This document shows, piece after piece, positions 8,881 to 16,328 of a DNA stretch of 64,000 nucleotides. This DNA is from JAFDVL01 sp031409955 (lineage in GTDB: Bacteria > Acidobacteriota > Blastocatellia > RBC074). The DNA is taken from contig JANNYF010000044.1 in NCBI GenBank assembly GCA_031409955.1, positions 6,043 through 70,042 of the forward strand, read 5' to 3'. Within the stretch, counting starts at the first letter, position 1. The number at the start of each line of letters is the position of its first letter. The translations under genes and the position numbers were made by a program. The notes under the pieces were generated by a model, which was not told where the DNA came from, searched no databases, and saw only the letters and a program-made list of their open reading frames with translations.

Positions 8881-9762
8881 TCAGCTCGCACTTTGCAATG
8901 CCGTTTCAGGTTCTTCGCTAAGTTTTCGTGGCGCAGTGGCGAGGTCAATCGTGCGGACATTTTTCGCCACTCCCATCATTTGCAACAGGCGAATCATGAT
9001 CCAGTTCATGTCAAATTCGTACCACGTCAAACCGTGTCGCGCGGAGGCGGCGTGCGCGTGATGATTGTTGTGCCAGCCTTCGCCAAAACTAACCAGCGCG
9101 ACCCACCAAAGATTCCGCGAATCGTCATTGCTCTTGAAACGACGATAGCCCCAGACATGGGTCGCGGAATTCACAAACCACGTCGCGTGCCAACTCAGCG
9201 TAGTGCGCAGAAAGATGCCCCACATCACCATCGGCCAACCGCCAATCGCCAGTAAAATAAAGGCGACGATGACTTGCGGGATATAGTGATACTTCGATAT
9301 CCACACGTAAAACGGTTGCTTTGCCAAGTCTGGTGCCGCCGCATAGCGGACGAGTCGTGCATTCTCATGATGCATGCCTTGTCCATACAAAACCCATCCC
9401 ATGTGCGACCAGAAAAATCCATCGCGCGGCGAATGCGGATCGCCTTCGCGGTCGGTTTTGGCGTGGTGAATGCGATGCAGTCCGACCCAGAAAATCGGCC
9501 CACCTTGCAAGGCCAATGTCCCCAATATCGCCAGGACATATTCCAACGGTTTTGGCACGGTGAAGCCGCGATGCGTCAGCAGCCGATGATAGCCGAGGCC
9601 GATGCCTAGGCAGCCGGAGAGAAAATACAGCACGACCATGGCGATCAGCGCAGGCCAGGTAAACATGAACAAAGCCGCGACCGCGCAGCTATGAAATAAC
9701 AGCATGAAAAATGTAGTGACCCAATTGAGTTGTTTAGGTGCTGTCGTTGATGTGGAATACAC
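8881..9762 (-). CDS. Membrane fatty-acid (acyl-CoA/acyl-lipid) desaturase
   Basis: 293 residues with the three histidine boxes of membrane di-iron desaturases: HRLLTH, HRIHH and HNNHH, in the usual order between hydrophobic segments. This fits a delta-9 type acyl-CoA or acyl-lipid desaturase that introduces a cis double bond to adjust membrane fluidity. The start is GTG at 9762, preceded by GGAGAAG at good spacing. The gene appears monocistronic. The electron donor is not encoded nearby. Confidence 0.9.
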   Translation of the reverse strand: MYSTSTTAPKQLNWVTTFFMLLFHSCAVAALFMFTWPALIAMVVLYFLSGCLGIGLGYHRLLTHRGFTVPKPLEYVLAILGTLALQGGPIFWVGLHRIHHAKTDREGDPHSPRDGFFWSHMGWVLYGQGMHHENARLVRYAAAPDLAKQPFYVWISKYHYIPQVIVAFILLAIGGWPMVMWGIFLRTTLSWHATWFVNSATHVWGYRRFKSNDDSRNLWWVALVSFGEGWHNNHHAHAASARHGLTWYEFDMNWIMIRLLQMMGVAKNVRTIDLATAPRKLSEEPETALQSAS

Positions 9763-10015
9763 GTTGCTTCTCCTGCCTTGAGGCTAGATTGCGAAATTCG
9801 TAACTTCGGGATTTGTGACCGTTGCGGTAAGTACTAACCCTCTCACCGCATTCTGACGCGAACTCGAAAAAGAATCAAATCGCCGATGACTTGACGGAGC
9901 AAGATCGTAACAGGAGATAGCAGAAGGGAATGTAAGACTTTTGTAAGACTCTAGGCGGATTCAGCGCTTCTCTGGCTGAGAGCCGTGAGAGTAATTGAAG
10001 CCACTGACATATCAA

Positions 10016-11260
10016 TTACTTTTTCTTCAACTTGATGTCGGCGCTGAACCCATTGATTTTGAGTTGCGCGCCGCCGTTGCCGTGCGTGCCTTGCAACCGT
10101 TTGGGGCGGCTGGTTTGCGTTGCGCCGGGCGGAATCGTGATTGGGAAGTCGGTTTCGAGGCTGCCATTGAAGGTCGTTGCCATCAGCGCGAAATTGGAAT
10201 TGGCGGGAATCGTAATCGTCACGCTGCCATTGAAGCTCTCAAAACTGTATCGTCCATCGTTATAGATTGAGCCGCTATAACTCACGTTGCCACTGTGACT
10301 GCCAAGCTGGATTTCGTGTGAATCTACATCAGTCACGATGACATCGCCGCTGGTGGTTTTGGCTTCGATTAAGCCTTTGGTATTAGTGACGGTGATGGTG
10401 CCGCTGACGGCGTTGATGCGTGCGCCTTCCTGCACGTTGCGCACCGTGACGTCGGCGCTGACGGCGCTGACGGTCACGCGGCCTTTGATGTTTTCGGCGA
10501 GGACGGAATCGCTGATGCTTTCGAGCGTGGCATCACCGCCGACATCTTTGACGGAAACAGTGCCACTGACGGTTCGTGCATTCACGCGCCCGCTGGCTTT
10601 CTCAATGCGGATTTCGCCGCTGGTTGCTGCTATCGTCGCGTCGTCGCGTAAATCCGTCGCCGTAATATCGCCGCTGGTAGTACGCGCGGACAGCTTCGAT
10701 GCCACGTCGTTGATGCGGACTTCGCCGCTGGTGGAGGTGAGTGTTAGTGTGCCGTTGGTGCGCTCCGCTGAAATATTGCCGCTGGTGGTGTTGATCGTAG
10801 TATCGCCGCTGGTGCCGCGCACCGTGACATCGCCGCTGGTTGAACGCGCCATCACGCGCGCGCCCGCATCCGTAATTGTGATGTCGCCGCTGGTGGTGGC
10901 AATCGGATTGAGGAGCGCGCCGCGCGGTACTTTCAACTCATAATCCACCCACACGTGCCGATTCGGTCGCCAATTGGTGCGCGGAGAAATGGTCTCGATT
11001 TGCAGGCGGTCAGGACTGTCGGAAACGCGAATCTCGACCAGCGAAAAATCTTCTTTATGGCCGCGTTTGACGGCATCCACTTGCACACGGTTTTCATTCC
11101 AACTCGTGATGCGGATGTAACCGCTCAGGTTTGTCACGCTGACGATTCCATTCGGATTCAGTGGATAGGGTTTGTGCAATTCGTCCTGCGCGCGAAGGCT
11201 CGTTGCCGCCAATATTAACAGGCCGATTGCGATAGATGAGGTAATAAAAAATCGTTTCAT
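10016..11260 (-). CDS. Secreted DUF4097 beta-strand repeat protein
   Basis: 414 residues with a cleavable signal peptide (MKRFFITSSIAIGLLILAATSLRAQ). From about residue 125 to 330 it is a ladder of roughly 12-18-residue beta-strand repeats with TSGD/TSGE/TSGN turns, the hallmark of DUF4097 (right-handed beta-helix or adhesin-like). It is the third gene of an operon: ECF sigma factor, anti-sigma factor, DUF4097, separated by 19 bp from the anti-sigma gene. DUF4097 proteins often accompany sigma/anti-sigma pairs; an envelope-stress role is an inference from this context. Confidence 0.85.
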   Translation of the reverse strand: MKRFFITSSIAIGLLILAATSLRAQDELHKPYPLNPNGIVSVTNLSGYIRITSWNENRVQVDAVKRGHKEDFSLVEIRVSDSPDRLQIETISPRTNWRPNRHVWVDYELKVPRGALLNPIATTSGDITITDAGARVMARSTSGDVTVRGTSGDTTINTTSGNISAERTNGTLTLTSTSGEVRINDVASKLSARTTSGDITATDLRDDATIAATSGEIRIEKASGRVNARTVSGTVSVKDVGGDATLESISDSVLAENIKGRVTVSAVSADVTVRNVQEGARINAVSGTITVTNTKGLIEAKTTSGDVIVTDVDSHEIQLGSHSGNVSYSGSIYNDGRYSFESFNGSVTITIPANSNFALMATTFNGSLETDFPITIPPGATQTSRPKRLQGTHGNGGAQLKINGFSADIKLKKK

Positions 11261-11279
11261 AAACAGTTGTAATCCAGTC

Positions 11280-12113
11280 TCATCGCATAGCGATTTCCTG
11301 CATCAGTCCCACCTTTTTGGAATACGCCGAGAGTAAAAATCGGGCGGCGGTTGGATCATTTGGATGAGCGCGTAAAGCCTCGCGGCTCGATGCAATCGAA
11401 GCGTCAATCAGGGCAATGCTGCCTTCGAATTGCTTGATCGTACCTTCGTCAAGCTGCGTTTTGCGTTTGGCAATCGTGCGTTCGAGTAAGCGAATTGCGC
11501 CTTGATATTCGCGCGAAGCCCGGGCGATTTGTTGCGCGAGCAATTCGTCTTCGGACAATTTGGTTGATGCGGGCGTTTTAGGCTCCAGCTTTGGCGGTCT
11601 TACGGCAGCAACTTGCGGCTTACCGCTTTCTTTCAAATTCGGCGCGGGCGTTGGCTGTGGTTCTGGCGCAGCGGGCGTTGCGGTTGGCGTCGGCGTTTGT
11701 TTCACTTCGGCAACGGTGTTCTCAACTTTGCGCGCCGAGAAATACAGCGCAGTCAAGCCAACAGAGGCCAATATTAACAGGGCTGCGAAGCCTGCTTGCC
11801 GCAGCATTGCAGGAGCCAGCAGCGGCGCGAACCACTGGCGAAACTTTGCCGACCAACCAGAGTGCAAGCTCACAGCTTGCACCACCTCCGGCTTGATGCG
11901 TTCGTGAATCACTTGCCACATTTCGTCGGATGGTTCCAGCGCGTTCTGCTCGTAGAATTGCGCGAAGAGATCGTTTTCGCGCTCCAATGCGGTGTATTTT
12001 GCACGGCACTCCGGGCACACCGAGAGATGTTCGTGGAGCGCGATTTTCCACGCGGTGTCCAGTTCGCCGTAGAGCAAATCTTCCAGTTCATTTGTACAAG
12101 TTTCGCAGTTCAT
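11280..12113 (-). CDS. Zinc-finger anti-sigma factor with periplasmic tail
   Basis: 277 residues. The N-terminus has the zf-HC2 / anti-sigma zinc-binding pattern: C3 and C6, then HEHLSVCPEC (H..CxxC). A single transmembrane helix lies near residues 107-125 (LRQAGFAALLILASVGLTALYF). A Pro/Thr-rich linker follows, then a charged helical C-terminal domain. It lies directly downstream of the ECF sigma factor gene and presumably sequesters it at the membrane. The gap to the sigma gene (12114-12169) contains TAGGTTTCAGGTGTCGGGTG-type word repeats but no good stem. Confidence 0.88.
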   Translation of the reverse strand: MNCETCTNELEDLLYGELDTAWKIALHEHLSVCPECRAKYTALERENDLFAQFYEQNALEPSDEMWQVIHERIKPEVVQAVSLHSGWSAKFRQWFAPLLAPAMLRQAGFAALLILASVGLTALYFSARKVENTVAEVKQTPTPTATPAAPEPQPTPAPNLKESGKPQVAAVRPPKLEPKTPASTKLSEDELLAQQIARASREYQGAIRLLERTIAKRKTQLDEGTIKQFEGSIALIDASIASSREALRAHPNDPTAARFLLSAYSKKVGLMQEIAMR

Positions 12114-12169
12114 AAAACAGGTTTTAGGTTTCAGGTGTCGGGTGTCAGGGAGAAGCTACCGACTACCAA

Positions 12170-12784
12170 CTACTGTCCCCCCATTAAATACGGCTCCAAT
12201 CGTTTGCGCATTTCGGCGCGGGCGCGGTGCAGATCGGTTTTCAATTTGCCGATGGAATGCCCGGTGATGGCGCTGATTTCTTCGTAGCTTTTTTCGTGAA
12301 AAATCTTCAGGCTGAACACCATTCGTTTGTCCTCATCCAATCCGGCGAGCGCCTGTTTGATGGTCTGATTTAATTCACGATCCAGCATAGCTCCATCGGG
12401 CGTTGCGCCCCTCGCTTGCAAGTTCAATGACTCCGGTTCATCCAATGCGATATTGCGTCCGGCTTTGATGGTTTGGCGTGTCGCTTCGCGGGCGACGTTG
12501 CGCGCGATGCCGAAGAGCCAGGTCGAAAGCCGCGCGTCATCTTTCAAATAATTCAAGTTGCGATAGGCCCGCACAAACGTTTCCTGTGCTAATTCTTCCG
12601 CCAACGCGCGGTCGTTGACGTGGTGGTACAAGAAGCTAAGAACGGGACGACCGTAGCGCCGGAAGATCGCATGAAAAGCGTCTTCGTCACCGTGGCGCGC
12701 TTGCGCGATGATGGTCGGGGCTATTTCCAAAGACACTCGGTTGTTAGCTCCTGGTGGGTCCAGTGTCAGTACAAAATTGCTCAT
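12170..12784 (-). CDS. ECF-family RNA polymerase sigma factor
   Basis: 204 residues with sigma region 2 (FHAIFRRYGRPVLSFLYHHV...AEELAQETFVRAYRNL, then LSTWLFGIARNVA) and sigma region 4 (LAGLDEDKRMVFSLKIFHEKSYEEISAITGHSIGKLKTDLHRAR). It heads the sigma / anti-sigma / DUF4097 operon. Its promoter region faces the sulfate operon. Two 11-bp direct repeats lie 16 and 43 bp upstream of the start codon and may be regulatory. Confidence 0.93.
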   Translation of the reverse strand: MSNFVLTLDPPGANNRVSLEIAPTIIAQARHGDEDAFHAIFRRYGRPVLSFLYHHVNDRALAEELAQETFVRAYRNLNYLKDDARLSTWLFGIARNVAREATRQTIKAGRNIALDEPESLNLQARGATPDGAMLDRELNQTIKQALAGLDEDKRMVFSLKIFHEKSYEEISAITGHSIGKLKTDLHRARAEMRKRLEPYLMGGQ

Positions 12785-12800
12785 TACAGCGAGCGAAAAT

Positions 12801-12838
12801 TCTCAAAATCAGCCGACAAAATATTTCTCTCAAAATCA
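12801..12838. promoter_or_regulatory. Pair of 11-bp direct repeats upstream of the ECF sigma gene
   Basis: TCTCAAAATCA occurs at 12801-12811 and again at 12828-12838, a 27-bp period. This places the sites on nearly opposite helix faces (about 2.6 turns). They lie between the sigma gene start and the divergent sulfate promoter. They could be operator half-sites or promoter elements; no match to a known binding site is claimed. Confidence 0.4.
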
Positions 12839-12937
12839 CCTGTTCCGTTGGGGTTAGTGTACCTTGTCCGGCAAAGGTTTCAGCCATTAGGGAAATTTAT
12901 CAAGCCTGAAAAAGTATTTATGAAAAAGAGAAACCCA

Positions 12938-12966
12938 TTGACAGTATTTATCTGAAACGGTTATAA
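12938..12966 (+). promoter_or_regulatory. Consensus sigma-70 promoter of the sulfate assimilation operon
   Basis: TTGACA (12938-12943), a 17-bp spacer and TTATAA (12961-12966). The predicted transcript start near 12973 gives a ~49-nt 5' region before the poly-cysteine leader peptide and a ~450-nt leader before the first larger ORF. The match is close to consensus and well placed. Confidence 0.75.
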
Positions 12967-13021
12967 GCTACAAATCGTTTTACAATTCGATAGTTTAGAA
13001 ATCAGTTTGAAAGGTACAACA

Positions 13022-13162
13022 ATGACACGTTACGAAATCAACTTAATATCATCGCGTTCCTGGTTCAAGAGTAGCGCCTCGACCACTCATCAAACGTCCG
13101 CCTTCCTGTCCGCTCTCTCCGCTCGCATGTCCTGTTGTTGTTGTTGCCGCTGTTGTTGTTAG
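13022..13162 (+). CDS. Poly-cysteine leader peptide of the sulfate assimilation operon
   Basis: A 46-codon ORF: ATG at 13022, TAG at 13160-13162, with a GAAAGG ribosome binding site 7 bases before the start and about 49 nt downstream of a consensus promoter. The peptide starts MTRYEINLISSRSWF and ends MSCCCCCRCCC, so 8 of its last 9 residues are cysteine, immediately before the stop. Seven of the eight Cys codons are TGT, whereas the three Cys codons of sat downstream are all TGC. Poly-cysteine leader peptides that sense charged tRNA-Cys are known for sulfur genes in mycobacteria. Here, ahead of sat-cysC-cobA-cysH and a sulfate transporter, the same attenuation logic is the best explanation. 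Direct evidence of translation is lacking. Confidence 0.85.
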   Translation: MTRYEINLISSRSWFKSSASTTHQTSAFLSALSARMSCCCCCRCCC

Positions 13163-13423
13163 CATCCGCTAGCAAAATTCCCTTTACACAATTTAATTCG
13201 ATTTTCAGTTGCCGAACTTTCTTCGGTCTGTTGGTTTTGTTGTTGCGCGAACTGTTAGTTTGCGTTTTCGGATGACAAGCCACACGAAGAAAACCAAAGC
13301 CGCTTACCTGCTTGGTTCTGACTGACATTTCAGTTACCACCACCGCAAGCGTGCTATTCGCGCCACTGGATTACTTTATCCCGTCCCGGCTAATTGTGCC
13401 GCATACGTCAGAAAAGGAATGTT
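13163..13423 (+). promoter_or_regulatory. Leader RNA with mutually exclusive pairings, downstream of the poly-Cys ORF
   Basis: The segment 13285-13297 (CGAAGAAAACCAA) can pair perfectly over 8 nt either with 13218-13225 (TTTCTTCG) or with 13231-13238 (TTGGTTTT). The two pairings share bases 13290-13292, so they exclude each other, as expected of an attenuator switch. No classical terminator stem with a U-run is seen, so control could be at translation of the next ORF or by Rho. The region also contains a copy of the dispersed GCGCRAACTGTTAGTTTGCG element. Confidence 0.5.
13241..13265 (+). repeat. Solo copy of the GCGCRAACTGTTAGTTTGCG element in the sulfate leader
   Basis: These 25 bases are identical, in opposite orientation, to 59162-59186, about 46 kb away. 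The core forms a short stem (CGCGAAC / GTTTGCG, one mismatch). Related copies form long inverted repeats at 55940-56021 and 60499-60619. In this leader no inverted partner is found. Confidence 0.75.
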
Positions 13424-13636
13424 ATGAGCTTGAAATTTGATACTGCCAAATGGAATGTCGAGATCACTTGGGAACAACTGACACTGACACCGCTTGGCAC
13501 CGCAAATAGCCATCGTGATACGAGTTCTGAAAATACTTCCGGCATCGTGCAACCCAGCAATACGAACCCCTTCCTCTTCAATCTGATTGAGCAACTTTTT
13601 ACCCCGGGACATAACCAGGAGCATTTATCACAATGA
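13424..13636 (+). CDS. Small protein of unknown function translationally coupled to sat
   Basis: 70 residues from ATG 13424, with an AAAAGGA ribosome binding site; a TTG start at 13394 is possible but less likely. The stop overlaps the sat start (ATGA), implying coupled translation. The sequence begins MSLKFDTAKWNVEITWEQLTL and ends with an amphipathic FLFNLIEQLF segment. It has no cysteine, no signal peptide and no family I recognise. Position suggests a role in, or regulation of, sulfate activation. It could alternatively be a coupling ORF that transmits leader control to sat. Confidence 0.65.
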   Translation: MSLKFDTAKWNVEITWEQLTLTPLGTANSHRDTSSENTSGIVQPSNTNPFLFNLIEQLFTPGHNQEHLSQ

Positions 13637-14799
13637 GTTTAGTTCAACCGCACGGCGGCACTTTAGTTGACCGCACCGCACACGGCGCAGCACGCGAAGC
13701 CTTGCTTTTCGCTGCCGCCACTTTACCAACCATCACCCTCAACGCCCGCGAAGAAGCGGATTTGGAATTGATTGCCAACGGCGCGTTTTCGCCGCTCGAA
13801 GGCTTTTTAGGCGAAGCGGATTACTTGTCCGTCCGCGACAACAAACGCTTGGCGAACGGCTTGGTCTGGTCCATCCCCGTCACGCTTTCGGTCAGCGAAG
13901 AAGAAAAGAACAATCTGAAAGTTGGCGAGGACGTTGCGCTGAATGGACGCGATGGGCGTCTGTTAGCCATCCTGCATCTGGCGGAGATTTACACCTACGA
14001 CAAGGAAAAAGAAGCCGAACAAGTCTATCGCACGACCGAAGACAAACATCCGGGCGTCGCCGCATTGTATGCGCAGAAAGACGTTCTGCTCGGTGGCAAA
14101 ATCACGTTGCTCAACAAGGTCAGCGAAGCGTTTGGCAAGTATCGTTTTACGCCCGCTCAGCTTCGCGCTTTGTTTGAGGAAAAAGGCTGGTCGCGCATCG
14201 TTGCCTTCCAAACCCGCAACCCGATTCATCGCGCGCACGAATACTTGACGAAAACCGCGTTGGAATCAGTAGACGGATTGCTGGTGCATCCGATTGTCGG
14301 CGAAACGAAATCCGATGACATTCCGGCTGACGTTCGCATTCAAGCCTACGAGGTTTTGCTCTCGAATTACTATCCAACGAATCGCACCCAGCTTGCCGGA
14401 TTGCCCGCCGCGATGCGGTATGCCGGCCCGCGCGAAGCAATCTTTCACGCCTTAATTCGCAAAAATTACGGCGCGTCGCATTTCATTGTCGGACGCGATC
14501 ACGCAGGCGTTGGCACGTATTACGGCACGTATGACGCGCAGAAAATCTTCAGCGAATTTACCGCCGAAGAGATCGGTATCAACTTGTTCTTTTTTGAGAA
14601 CACGTTCTATTGCGAGGGCTGCGGCGGCATGGCTTCGCTGAAGACCTGCCCGCACGATACTGCGCAACACGTCAGTTTGAGCGGCACGAAAGTGCGCGAG
14701 ATGTTGGTCAATGGCGAAATCCCGCCCGTCGAATTTACGCGTCCCGAAGTCGCCCAAATTTTAATTGACGCCTATCGCGCAAAGGCGAAAGCGGCGTAA
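13633..14799 (+). CDS. sat: Sulfate adenylyltransferase (ATP sulfurylase)
   Basis: 388 residues, the homomeric Sat/Met3 type rather than CysDN. It shows the nucleotidyl-transfer motif FQTRNPIHRAHEYL, the GETKSDD segment, FIVGRDHAGVG, and a Cys-bearing FYCEGCGGMASLKTCPHD region. It converts sulfate and ATP to adenosine 5'-phosphosulfate (APS) and pyrophosphate, the first step of assimilation. It is the first large gene of the operon and overlaps the small ORF upstream by 4 bases. Confidence 0.95.
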   Translation: MSLVQPHGGTLVDRTAHGAAREALLFAAATLPTITLNAREEADLELIANGAFSPLEGFLGEADYLSVRDNKRLANGLVWSIPVTLSVSEEEKNNLKVGEDVALNGRDGRLLAILHLAEIYTYDKEKEAEQVYRTTEDKHPGVAALYAQKDVLLGGKITLLNKVSEAFGKYRFTPAQLRALFEEKGWSRIVAFQTRNPIHRAHEYLTKTALESVDGLLVHPIVGETKSDDIPADVRIQAYEVLLSNYYPTNRTQLAGLPAAMRYAGPREAIFHALIRKNYGASHFIVGRDHAGVGTYYGTYDAQKIFSEFTAEEIGINLFFFENTFYCEGCGGMASLKTCPHDTAQHVSLSGTKVREMLVNGEIPPVEFTRPEVAQILIDAYRAKAKAA

Positions 14800-14802
14800 A
14801 AC

Positions 14803-14892
14803 GAGTCTTGAGAGTCTTGGAGTCTTGAGTGTCCAGAGAGTCAGTAAGGTGCTCGACTCTCAAGACTCTCAAGACTCTCAAGACTCTAAGAC
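14803..14892. repeat. Inverted repeat of GAGTCTTG words between sat and cysC
   Basis: The left arm (14803-14829, reiterated GAGTCTTGA) pairs with the right arm (within 14855-14892, reiterated TCAAGACTC) over about 27 bp with one bulge; the loop is about 25 nt. It begins 3 bp after the sat stop and is followed by no T-run. It sits inside the operon, so it should be an mRNA-processing or stability hairpin, or an inserted element, rather than a full terminator. Confidence 0.85.
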
Positions 14893-14922
14893 TTATTCAT
14901 TCATCGAAAGGAATTATTCATC

Positions 14923-15522
14923 ATGTCACAAGGATTTACACTCTGGTTCACTGGCCTCTCAGGCGCAGGCAAAACAACCCTCACCAACGAAATCGTCCCA
15001 CAACTCAAAGCGCGCGGCGTCAAAGTCGAGGTCCTCGACGGCGACGAAGTGCGCACGAATTTGAGCAAGGGCTTAGGCTTTTCCAAAGAAGACCGCGACA
15101 CGAATATTCGCCGCATTGGCTATGTCGCGCGATTGTTGTCGCGCAACGGCGTCGGCGTGATTGTGGCGGCGATTTCTCCGTACCGCGAAATCCGGGCCGA
15201 AGTGCGCAAAGACATCGAAGACAATGGCGCAGCCTTCGTTGAAGTCTTCGTCAAAGCGTCGCTGGATACGCTGGTGCAGCGCGATGTGAAAGGCTTGTAC
15301 AAAAAAGCTATCGCAGGCGAAATTGCCAATTTTACGGGCGTTTCGGATCCGTATGAAGAACCGCTCACACCCGAAATTCTCGTGTCCAGCGACACCGAAG
15401 CCATCGCCGAAAGTGCCACGAAAATCATTGACCATCTCGAAGAAAATGGTTTGATCGAACCCGCCTACGCGTTGGCACAAGAGGTCGAAAAACGGTTTGC
15501 TGCGTTGGGAGAATTGCAATGA
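14923..15522 (+). CDS. cysC: Adenylylsulfate (APS) kinase
   Basis: 199 residues with Walker A GLSGAGKT (residues 11-18), the VLDGDEVR motif, GFSKEDRDTNIRR and ISPYREIRAEVR, all typical of CysC. It phosphorylates APS to PAPS. It overlaps the next gene by 4 bases (ATGA). Because the operon's CysH looks like an APS-type reductase, PAPS made here may serve sulfation or be an alternative reductase substrate rather than the obligatory intermediate. Confidence 0.95.
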   Translation: MSQGFTLWFTGLSGAGKTTLTNEIVPQLKARGVKVEVLDGDEVRTNLSKGLGFSKEDRDTNIRRIGYVARLLSRNGVGVIVAAISPYREIRAEVRKDIEDNGAAFVEVFVKASLDTLVQRDVKGLYKKAIAGEIANFTGVSDPYEEPLTPEILVSSDTEAIAESATKIIDHLEENGLIEPAYALAQEVEKRFAALGELQ

Positions 15523-16313
15523 AGTTGGTGCGCTCGCTACACAGCAAGGGCAAAGTTTATTTGGTCGGAGCAGGGCCGGGCGATCCCGGTCTGCTCACGA
15601 TCAAGGCAGCAGACTTGCTGAAGGCGGCGGATTGCGTGATCTACGACTACCTCGTGAATCCTGCCATTCTGCGCTATGCCGCACCCCAGGCCGAAAAACT
15701 TTATGTCGGCAAAAGCGGTGGCGGTCGCAGTTGGAAGCAGGATGACATCAATCAACTGATGATCGCCAAAGCCAATGAACATCGGCTCGTCGTGCGCTTG
15801 AAAGGCGGCGATCCGTTTGTCTTCGGGCGTGGCGGCGAAGAGGCGCTGGCATTGGTTGAAGCCGGCATCGAATGGGAAATTGTGCCGGGCGTGACGGCGG
15901 GCAGTGCAGTTGCGGCGTACGCCGGAATCCCTGTCACGCATCGCGGCGTGAGCAGTTCGGTTGCGTTTGTGACCGGACACGAAACGGCAGGAAACTCGCC
16001 GCCGAATCGGCGCTGGGAACATTTGGCCAACGGCGCAGATACGTTGGTGTTTTTTATGGGCGTCGCCAAAGTCGGCGAAATTGCCGAGCAATTGATCCAG
16101 CACGGACGCGCTGCCACCACGCCGGTGGCCGTTGTGCGCTGGGGGAGTTACGACGAGCAGGAAGTGTACGTCAGTGATTTGACCAACATCGCTGCGCTGG
16201 TCGAACGCAAAAACGTCAAAGCGCCTGCGTTGATCGTGGTCGGCGAAGTCGTGCGGTTGCGCGAGCAGTTGAATTGGTTCACCGCTACTGTTGCAGAAGC
16301 ATTGGCGGCCTAG
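15519..16313 (+). CDS. cobA: Uroporphyrinogen-III C-methyltransferase (siroheme branch)
   Basis: 264 residues, a single-domain SUMT. Motifs: VGAGPGDPGLLT (SAM-binding loop, about residues 18-29), VRLKGGDPFVFGRGGEE, and VPGVTAGSAVAAYAGIPVTHRG. It methylates uroporphyrinogen III at C2 and C7 to precorrin-2, the precursor of siroheme used by sulfite reductase. It lies between cysC and cysH with a 4-bp overlap and a 15-bp gap. No ferrochelatase/dehydrogenase domain is fused, and no sulfite reductase gene is in the window. Confidence 0.92.
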   Translation: MKLVRSLHSKGKVYLVGAGPGDPGLLTIKAADLLKAADCVIYDYLVNPAILRYAAPQAEKLYVGKSGGGRSWKQDDINQLMIAKANEHRLVVRLKGGDPFVFGRGGEEALALVEAGIEWEIVPGVTAGSAVAAYAGIPVTHRGVSSSVAFVTGHETAGNSPPNRRWEHLANGADTLVFFMGVAKVGEIAEQLIQHGRAATTPVAVVRWGSYDEQEVYVSDLTNIAALVERKNVKAPALIVVGEVVRLREQLNWFTATVAEALAA

Positions 16314-16328
16314 CATTTTAGAAAATTT

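Noticed and set aside
14803..14892. Calling the hairpin after sat an operon terminator
   Set aside because: No T-run follows, cysC starts only 31 bp later, and sat and cysC act in one pathway, so full termination is unlikely.
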